A stretch of 11,859 nucleotides of DNA from an uncultured euryarchaeote. Its GTDB lineage: Archaea > Thermoplasmatota > Poseidoniia > Poseidoniales > Poseidoniaceae. A program made the position numbers and the translations under genes. The stretch lies in NCBI GenBank assembly GCA_937881505.1, contig CALGEM010000159.1:1-11859 (forward strand). Reading direction: 5' to 3'. Of the stretch, positions 9,001-11,859 are shown one piece after another. The notes beneath the pieces were generated by a model that was given only the letters and a program-made list of their open reading frames with translations, did not search any database and was not told the DNA's origin. The first letter of the stretch is position 1. Each line of letters starts with the position of its first letter.

Positions 9001-9790
9001 CGCATCATCGGTGATGAAGTACAACATGAGTGTTCAGAAGCTTTGGGGCAAGAGTCCAGCATTGGGCGACGGCGACCGATTTGATATCACGCTTGACATG
9101 AGCGGCCTATACACCGCGGAGTCTCGTACTCAGCGTGTTTACATCAAGTACTACGAAGGCGATGCCCCCAACGAGCGATGGGTCACCATCAAATGGATTG
9201 AACTGAATCTCCCTGCTTGTCAAGGCCTGGAAGCTGACCCTCAAGCGATTGAGGCAGGTGGCGAATTCATCCTCGACGCTAACGGCGATTGCCAGTGGGA
9301 CGGTGCATGGTCCTATGACCCAACCACCGGTCTATGGACGGACAACACGCAAACCGACAACGGTGGCGACGACGTTTCCGGTGGATTGGACACCACGATG
9401 CTCATCATCGGCGGCGTTGTTCTTTTGCTCATCGTCTTCGGTACGATGATGTTCATGCGCCGTGGTGGCGACGACGACGAAGCCTTTGCAGGCATGGACA
9501 GTGGCTTTGGTGCCGATGCTTTGGACCCAACCGAGCAGTACGTGCAGCAGTTGATTGCTCAAGGCTACCCTGAGGAAACAGCCAGAGCCTTTGCAGCCCA
9601 ATACGTGGGCGGTGCAGCAGCACAGCCAGCAGCAGCAGCACAGCCAGCAGCAGCACAACCAGCTGCTGCCTTTGACCAGGCGATTTACGAACAGTACTAC
9701 CAGCAGTTCGTTGGCCAAGGTTACGATGCAGCGACTGCGGCCGCTTATGCTCAGCAATACGCCATTCAATACGCCCAATCACAACAATGA
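3053..9790 (+). CDS. Giant secreted, membrane-anchored multidomain surface protein (FG-GAP/VCBS propeller, CARDB/Ig-like and jelly-roll domains, C-terminal TM)
   Basis: 2245 aa. ATG 3053 gives a clean Sec signal peptide (basic LSKARIR, hydrophobic SIFLTLLMVLSTTAALA, likely AxA cleavage near residues 35-40); the open frame back to 2879 overlaps the previous gene and lacks a signal. ATG 3059 is an alternative. Residues ~47-470: FG-GAP/VCBS beta-propeller with Asp-rich Ca-binding loops (DFDCDG at 56, DADQDG at 181, DLNGDG at 377). ~487-560, ~885-931 and up to ~1270 (ANEISESNN): CARDB/Ig-like. ~565-816 and ~946-1200: two Cys-containing jelly-roll modules resembling MAM/immune-inhibitor-A domains. 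1394-~1640: alpha/beta domain resembling class I amidotransferases. ~1830-1930: PKD-like (FDASNSSD...YEWKVLFDAP). 2115-2135: transmembrane helix followed by RR, so the last 110 residues are cytoplasmic. These hold two short helical repeats separated by an Ala/Pro/Gln linker. Adhesion or polymer binding at the cell surface is inferred; no catalytic site was found. Confidence 0.93.
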   Translation: MSMLTQNDLSKARIRSIFLTLLMVLSTTAALATTASASVARSYTTNRDPTDLAIGDFDCDGHNDLAVATDGTHSMTILYNDGNGNFNERQDIWVAGNQSRNADWDEFANVEQVEVGEFTGDSAIDIVIYQKNNPFKTNDQGAPAGEPGNVTIIQNDGCGNRDWTIGQRYTHFWVWDMKVGDADQDGNDDIYVLELEEDLSRQNIVTYRSPITSTTQGSPTFLGTSTQHIYQTFEVGDYGETQSVGIGGSCTDDDIFLLRGYGVDYTSGQTTNPGNVDNVTIVEYSCTGVASTPGSYPADITTTNPTVLQFGHPFSRDLALADVGGNGYIDTIAMMDNSAENISYKTASAQGNFGSTPSSTQKAYFGPYISYSIGAYDLNGDGEADFVNPTIAFQENTTDSAGGTESSFILTYPTTIQVTLSDGNGGHVSPLSYPASRRPSTVAVGELAGGSNSAIDIAVGHTDYAFGNWRDNLGWAGQYDTITIIEMDNKDMAVTDLDISPTDRYYGIVGEGTRDIEVTVTNTGMDILNGQSADLDLVLQVVDEANSTNTTVYANDWDSPEVKSGCASGCTWTFEEYVDGATNWHLETNHSVGASGTGSNRENFSANYQNPTDFMWAGNMKTNSSGDEWSGYGKNWDDAMVLNDVDLTGADRAFMSVELFRSLGYGALGQYATTTTGGQVFVPGDIWDDLALVEVYSEDSGWNLIACPGLATFSNACDSGASMWGGFDNDRTYKQAFGYYPESRVSGLYYAGTHYGWDNFTQEDLGVFDLSPWANETVDIRFRFRTGFEGSTADDNESRWSGLDGFAVDNITIWKQNTAFLPNPQSQSTTIGPFNNLEPGQDFTASIQANLLNDTTYRISAKLTGNSWDEQAINDDIIAYVTPFNLYDPMVESIDFFKPGSLYAQGVYDIAVNTNNYGNTEVDFDIEATVFSATPSDVYCGTPSAVCEESFEGGAAGYRHSERGDGGQAPKGKIYNDNTCSTPIFDSNAYWFGHPCETSTKGYEDAWSNETLIIPNIDLTSMSGDFVSFNFEYYADTFFQTDFDGQNQPSDYVSMSVDYSNNGNNYTGLVIAQWNDYNEDDSCRNDDNGDGITNSSESFDMTELLEIGDPINDDGDAYNVFYNTDDLVKTASIDLTHLYIQNRSSLDSSQWRYECMSLKGSNVDILLEFQSDEDGRNGVNDGFKGVGFNNISLQEYTFLEVASYTDSRTNVDAEDSALTNVAQHEFEVGVYRLDVRTVFDNTTAGTAWFGANEISESNNIKRVIFNVESVDVSIGSPNTLKCMEDQTLACVLPIDSALSHTWDYSAINGVLAGDYVFTMDIHDMADGSMVYQSSIPVQTLQSSQRTDFSFTPWEGEPGGQQWTDGATYNISVYATLADGSETGNTRYFHATFAENVDVAILSDTSIRTSAIKEDLAILGMTYTQYEVNDWDTYFDAGWFTHYNKIIMPWQDILAAKDTQFGGGGYYEEIGEPGRVTVLENFMASGGTIQAHLGPLGSQIYGSDTVSRLPFGLDIRSVTDPNEQVTFSTMDLADPYHPFMDNIDVNAFQGFDANSGVAQAVMNTKSVSTNEVPRVCGGGYMENGGEFQRIIRSSEDIQDTVLGVCSYQEGGLIISTIDVATHSERADSTTFPLLGNLLKYNVTGYPDDFGVQGAGLEITIATGSGDPEMPKRDPSTSPKYAVHYMKSGATLNFGYTTDTTVSLVADWIIDGPTSWDGSTLASGVTGHTTGPNPSMTFCKADLASQTGCAQGEQWHITLMLHDEAGHARIIDVTVETNDINADEYRPEADAVIDMREEYEDNVEFMGTKTVSNEEWDVHRIILQGEGDDAELVIHFDASNSSDLDALEGNGIEVYEWKVLFDAPYGDDSFDINGHTFTQTAASGGKWSYKFKNVTVDSTGTTENQIRIELVVTDRANTFSEKHRMYFVIVPEGFGDEEPAIQWDNVQLNASKFQEDELTISGSVLSGAETGEVYVEAAFFAENFSASSVMKYNMSVQKLWGKSPALGDGDRFDITLDMSGLYTAESRTQRVYIKYYEGDAPNERWVTIKWIELNLPACQGLEADPQAIEAGGEFILDANGDCQWDGAWSYDPTTGLWTDNTQTDNGGDDVSGGLDTTMLIIGGVVLLLIVFGTMMFMRRGGDDDEAFAGMDSGFGADALDPTEQYVQQLIAQGYPEETARAFAAQYVGGAAAQPAAAAQPAAAQPAAAFDQAIYEQYYQQFVGQGYDAATAAAYAQQYAIQYAQSQQ
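6308..6343 (+). other. Dockerin/EF-hand-like calcium loop inside the second jelly-roll module
   Basis: Residues 1086-1097 of the giant surface protein read DDNGDGITNSSE, fitting the D-x-N-x-D-G-x-x-N-x-x-E calcium-loop pattern of dockerin and EF-hand-like motifs. It follows an acidic stretch (NEDDSCRN) and sits between strands of the second jelly-roll-like module; I see no equivalent in the first. Calcium binding is inferred from the pattern. Confidence 0.5.
9524..9607 (+). other. Cytoplasmic tail repeat 1, UBA-like helical hairpin
   Basis: Residues 2158-2185 of the giant surface protein contain YVQQLIAQGYPEETARAFA. The pattern of an amphipathic helix, a G-[YF] loop and a second Ala-rich helix resembles the first two helices of a UBA domain. 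The same pattern recurs at 9674-9787. A third UBA helix is not evident here: a low-complexity linker follows instead. Confidence 0.45.
9614..9670 (+). repeat. GCA/CAG-rich low-complexity linker encoding Ala/Pro/Gln repeats
   Basis: Short tandem units of GCAGCAGCA-CAGCCA encode a run of three AAAQP-type units in the cytoplasmic tail (within residues 2186-2207), linking the two helical repeats. It is prone to replication slippage and probably acts as a flexible spacer. Confidence 0.75.
9674..9787 (+). other. Cytoplasmic tail repeat 2, UBA-like helical hairpin
   Basis: Residues 2208-2245, the end of the giant protein, contain YYQQFVGQGYDAATAAAYA, which aligns without gaps to repeat 1 (QQLIAQGYPEETARAFA). 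The shared pattern is QQ-hydrophobic-hydrophobic-x-Q-G-Y-[PD]-x-x-T-A-x-A-[FY]-A. The stretch after it is Gln/Tyr-rich (AQQYAIQYAQSQQ) and ends the protein. Confidence 0.45.
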
Positions 9791-9802
9791 TGTCGAGCGC
9801 CT

Positions 9803-9808
9803 GAGGTG
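9803..9808 (+). promoter_or_regulatory. Shine-Dalgarno GAGGTG for the small membrane protein
   Basis: GAGGTG matches the anti-Shine-Dalgarno of archaeal 16S rRNA and stands 5 bases before ATG 9814. It decides the start in favour of 9814 over the TTG at 9811 or the internal ATG at 9835. It contrasts with the giant gene upstream, which has no such site. Confidence 0.65.
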
Positions 9809-9813
9809 CTTTG

Positions 9814-10092
9814 ATGTCGGTTGAACGTGGACGTATGAGGCGCCATGCTCGCCTTGCCCGTTGGATGGGGATCATCGGCTTGCCACTCGGCCCCCTCATG
9901 GGGGTTGGGATCTTGCTTGGGTTGCTCGGTTTTGCCTTGAACCACCATGTTTGGGAACAGGGTGCGGTTTCAGAAGACCACGAACTCCATCACATGGTTC
10001 GCAGAACCTTTGGTTGGTGTTTAGCGGCTGTTATCGTGCCGATGCTAATGATGATTGCAGGCGGTTTTTTCCATGTTTTGCGCTCATCATGA
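9814..10092 (+). CDS. Small two-helix integral membrane protein, 92 aa
   Basis: I do not recognise the family. A basic N-terminus (VERGRMRRHARLAR) precedes a Gly-rich transmembrane helix at residues ~17-42. A loop of ~23 residues (43-65) contains five histidines and several acidic residues (NHHVWEQG, EDHELHHM), and a second helix lies at ~66-88. By the positive-inside rule the N-terminus is cytoplasmic and the His-rich loop faces outside, with the C-terminus inside. It starts 23 bases after the giant surface protein's stop on the same strand, so co-transcription and an envelope role are likely. It ends 28 bases before a convergent gene. The His/Glu/Asp loop could bind metal, but no known motif is complete. 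Confidence 0.75.
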   Translation: MSVERGRMRRHARLARWMGIIGLPLGPLMGVGILLGLLGFALNHHVWEQGAVSEDHELHHMVRRTFGWCLAAVIVPMLMMIAGGFFHVLRSS

Positions 10093-10120
10093 ACGGGGGC
10101 GATGCCCTTCGTGCCGGTGC

Positions 10121-11152
10121 TCACTCTTCCTCGTAGGGTTCGAGGGGCGAGTCGTCGTGCACTTCTTCAACGCCCTCAACCGAGTGTGATTCAAAGTTGG
10201 GTAGACGTAGTCGCCAATTGTTGGGAAGGGATTTCCCGTTGTCGATGATCTTCAGTGTACGTTCTTGCCACGCCGTAGGCTTACGCTGCATGATGTACAT
10301 GTAAAGCACCGAGGTTCGAATGTCTTCATCAAGAACGGTGTAGCCTGTAGCGGCTTCAAAGTTCATGGCTCGAAGCAGATTGAATGCTGGACGGTTGATG
10401 ATTTGGAACCAGCGTTTTGCATTCCGCATGCACACCATGATGACGATGAAAATGACGAGGGTGTTCAAACACAGCGTGCCAAGGGACGGCTCGCCAATAC
10501 CTTGGAGCATGACCACGAGGAGCAGCAAGATAGGAACGGCTGTGATGAGGAAGATGAAATTCTCAGACATGGGCGGTTTCCGCATTTTTTGGCGAATGGC
10601 TTCCCAGCCATCATGATGTTTCTCGTAGGGTTTGAAAATGTCCTTCTGCTGTTGCGCCGCCGCCGCTCGAACAAGTTGCAAGAGTCCGTTGATTTTCCGA
10701 AATTGAGTCATGCCGACGTCCATGTTGTCGTCCAAAATGGATTGGAGTCTTGCTTGAGCTTCGGCGTATTCTCCCATGTCGGCGAGGATCGAGGCCATTT
10801 CGACCACGGGTGTGACTTCGCGAGGGGCGATTTCCCGGCAGTCTTGCCACCAGTGCAGTGCATCGTGGAGCATACCGAGGTCGTCGGCCATGAGGCGACC
10901 GCCTCGCACCCACATGTCCATGCGCGAGGGGTCAAGAGCGATGATTTTCTTGACGGCGGAAAGAGCTTGGGCAGCCTGTGCCATCGTGGCCGGTACACCG
11001 GGGAGTGGCAGACAAGCGTCAACATAAACGGACCATGCTTCCAAATGTTCAGGGTCCAGTGTTGTCGCCTTTTTTGCTTCCTTCTTCGCGAGGTCTCGGT
11101 CGCCTTCATCCAGGGCTTCCAGCGCATTGAGGTAATGCGATTCAGCACTCAT
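10121..11152 (-). CDS. TPR-repeat protein with two transmembrane helices, 343 aa
   Basis: The start ATG (11152-11150) is 14 bases after the stop of the RGG/zinc-finger gene, with a weak GTGA Shine-Dalgarno in the gap, so the two form an operon. Residues ~3-37 are a TPR (SHYLNALEALDEGDRDLAKK, ending TTLDPEH). Further TPR-like helices lie at ~58-145, with TPR-like LDP turns at 32-34 and 73-75 and the hairpin EYAEAQARLQSILDDN at 128-143. Residues ~198-217 (FIFLITAVPILLLLVVMLQG) and ~223-243 are two membrane helices in a hairpin, placing both ends on one side, most simply the cytoplasm. The C-terminal region (244-343) is mixed alpha/beta with an acidic tail (LEPYEEE). TPRs mediate protein-protein contacts, so a membrane-tethered scaffold is inferred; the partner is unknown. 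No signal peptide is seen. Confidence 0.88.
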   Translation of the reverse strand: MSAESHYLNALEALDEGDRDLAKKEAKKATTLDPEHLEAWSVYVDACLPLPGVPATMAQAAQALSAVKKIIALDPSRMDMWVRGGRLMADDLGMLHDALHWWQDCREIAPREVTPVVEMASILADMGEYAEAQARLQSILDDNMDVGMTQFRKINGLLQLVRAAAAQQQKDIFKPYEKHHDGWEAIRQKMRKPPMSENFIFLITAVPILLLLVVMLQGIGEPSLGTLCLNTLVIFIVIMVCMRNAKRWFQIINRPAFNLLRAMNFEAATGYTVLDEDIRTSVLYMYIMQRKPTAWQERTLKIIDNGKSLPNNWRLRLPNFESHSVEGVEEVHDDSPLEPYEEE

Positions 11153-11166
11153 GTCTTCACGTCCGT

Positions 11167-11859
11167 TCAGTCATCTTTGCGCTCAAACTTCCGAGGCGTC
11201 GTTCTAAAATCGCGCGGTGGTTGATTGTGTGCATGGCCTGAGCGTTTACCCCTGGCTCTGCGGGGTTGAACATCCGAAGACCGACGATGTTGTGGGCGAG
11301 AACCGCCACGGCCCTGTTGGGGGCGTCCCCGTTGCTGGCCACCATCGCGGCCTCTGCCACGGTTGTTGTCCCTTTGTTGATAGCCGTTGGAGCGCTGGCC
11401 ACGATCGTCTCGTCGTCCGCCACCTCCTCCGCCACCACCCGGGCGAGGTTCCTCACACCGGTTGCAGACATTTCTGAAGGAGAAATTGGAATTCTGACAC
11501 TTAGGACAGGTCCAATCGTTGTTGGTGAACGTTCCACGTTGTTGTCGGTTGCCACCCCTGTTGTCGCGCCCACCACGGTCGTTTCTGAATCCACGGTTGT
11601 CCCGGCCCCCACGGTCGTAGCGATCTCGTCGTCCACCACCGCCACCGCTGCCACCCGGCCGTGGGGCCTCGCATCGATTGCAGACGTTTCTGAAGGCGAA
11701 ATTGGAGTTCTTGCATTCTGGACAGGTCCAATCGTTATCGTTGAACGTGCCGCGTTGTTGTCGTTCCCCACCGCGGTCGTTTCTGAATCCACGGTTGTCT
11801 CGACCCCCGCGGTTGTCTCGACCCCCACGGTCATTTCGGAATCCACGATGGTCATCTCG
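11167..11859 (-). CDS. RGG-box protein with two RanBP2-type zinc fingers (FUS/EWS/TAF15-like composition), N-terminus off the window
   Basis: The minus-strand frame read from 11859 is open to the TGA at 11169-11167, giving 230 residues with no in-frame start, so the gene begins beyond the right edge. The protein is dominated by Arg, Gly, Asp and Asn, with about 17 RG dipeptides including about 7 RGG. Two zinc fingers at fragment residues 43-68 and 115-140 (DWTCPECKNSNFAFRNVC plus NRC, and DWTCPKCQNSNFSFRNVC plus NRC) match the RanBP2-type signature W-x-C-x(2-4)-C-x3-N-x6-C-x2-C exactly. Each is followed by E-x-PRPGG and a glycine run. The C-terminal ~70 residues are basic and RG/Q-rich, ending FERKDD. 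In eukaryotes RanBP2 fingers bind single-stranded RNA (ZRANB2) and occur with RGG boxes in FUS/EWS/TAF15. RNA binding here is inferred. No RRM is visible, though one could lie in the missing N-terminus. It sits 14 bases upstream of the TPR membrane protein gene. Confidence 0.9.
   Translation of the reverse strand, partial: RDDHRGFRNDRGGRDNRGGRDNRGFRNDRGGERQQRGTFNDNDWTCPECKNSNFAFRNVCNRCEAPRPGGSGGGGGRRDRYDRGGRDNRGFRNDRGGRDNRGGNRQQRGTFTNNDWTCPKCQNSNFSFRNVCNRCEEPRPGGGGGGGGRRDDRGQRSNGYQQRDNNRGRGRDGGQQRGRPQQGRGGSRPQHRRSSDVQPRRARGKRSGHAHNQPPRDFRTTPRKFERKDD
11440..11517 (-). other. RanBP2-type zinc finger 2
   Basis: Cysteine codons are at 11508-11506, 11499-11497, 11466-11464 and 11457-11455 (C-x2-C-x10-C-x2-C). 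The Asp-Trp before the first Cys and the Asn at the fourth position after the second Cys, both typical of RNA-binding RanBP2 fingers, are kept. Confidence 0.9.
11656..11733 (-). other. RanBP2-type zinc finger 1
   Basis: Cysteine codons are at 11724-11722, 11715-11713, 11682-11680 and 11673-11671, with the same C-x2-C-x10-C-x2-C spacing as finger 2. The fingers differ only in a few positions (E/K, K/Q, A/S between first and last Cys), and both keep the aromatic-x-aromatic-Arg-Asn stretch corresponding to the RNA-contacting part of ZRANB2-type fingers. Confidence 0.9.

Larger units (their letters stand above)
11401..11802 (-). repeat. Tandem duplication of an RGG + zinc-finger + poly-Gly module
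   Basis: Unit 1 (11802-11605, 66 codons) and unit 2 (11604-11401, 68 codons) share the same order: RDNRGFRNDRGG, RQQRGTF, zinc finger, PRPGG, glycine run, RRD. Unit 2 has an extra RDNRGG hexapeptide before RQQRGTF, accounting for the 72-residue finger spacing. DNA identity is high around the RDNRGFRND codons and both fingers. A further RGG copy (RGFRNDRGG) lies upstream at the window edge, so more units may exist outside. Confidence 0.85.

Noticed and set aside
9614..9670. Regular GCAGCA/CAGCCA units as a CRISPR-like or regulatory repeat
   Set aside because: They are in-frame codon repeats of an Ala/Pro/Gln linker with no spacers.
10093..10120. Bidirectional terminator between convergent genes
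   Set aside because: Only 28 bases, GC-rich, with no T-run or clear hairpin on either strand.
10265..11224. Plus-strand open frame of 319 codons opposite the TPR gene
   Set aside because: It is antisense to a protein with clear TPRs and two membrane helices; the translation has no domain signature.
11157..11855. Minus-strand open frame of 232 codons, Thr/Ala/Val-rich
   Set aside because: It overlaps the RGG/zinc-finger frame by nearly its whole length. Its repeats (VETTVDSETT) are frame-shifted translations of the RGG repeats, while the alternative frame gives two exact RanBP2 fingers.

Overview
The window most likely comes from an uncultured planktonic archaeon, and Marine Group II (Candidatus Poseidoniales) is my best guess. 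The reasons are a very large Sec-exported surface protein ending in one transmembrane helix and a short Ala/Gln/Pro-rich cytoplasmic tail, a TATA-like element at leaderless-mRNA distance from its start, moderate GC, and an AcnA-type aconitase. The lineage is inferred from gene style; no rRNA or other marker is present.

Layout. Positions 1-2199 (+) hold the C-terminal ~80% of aconitase A, whose start lies off the left edge. After 41 bases comes a 225-residue soluble protein of unknown function (2241-2918). A 134-base AT-richer gap with a TATA-like element follows. It precedes a 2245-residue single-pass surface protein (3053-9790) made of an N-terminal FG-GAP/VCBS beta-propeller, CARDB/Ig-like domains, two MAM/immune-inhibitor-A-like jelly-roll modules, an amidotransferase-like fold, a PKD-like domain, a transmembrane helix and a tail with two short UBA-like helical repeats. 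A 92-residue two-helix membrane protein (9814-10092) follows 23 bases later behind a good Shine-Dalgarno. Convergent to these, on the minus strand, are a TPR protein with two membrane helices (10121-11152) and, 14 bases upstream of it, the 3' part of an Arg/Gly-rich protein (11167-11859) running off the right edge.

The most notable item is that last gene. It has no start codon in frame inside the window, so start-to-stop ORF calling misses it and picks a meaningless Thr/Ala/Val-rich frame instead. Read in the correct frame it encodes RGG-box sequence around two near-identical RanBP2-type zinc fingers, the combination known from eukaryotic FUS/EWS/TAF15 RNA-binding proteins, arranged here as a tandem duplication of about 66-68 residues. 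It appears to be co-transcribed with the TPR membrane protein.

The genes do not form one obvious pathway: aconitase is housekeeping carbon metabolism, the giant protein and its small membrane partner belong to the cell envelope, and the minus-strand pair looks like an RNA-binding protein plus a membrane-anchored scaffold. No RNA genes, mobile elements or CRISPR arrays were seen.
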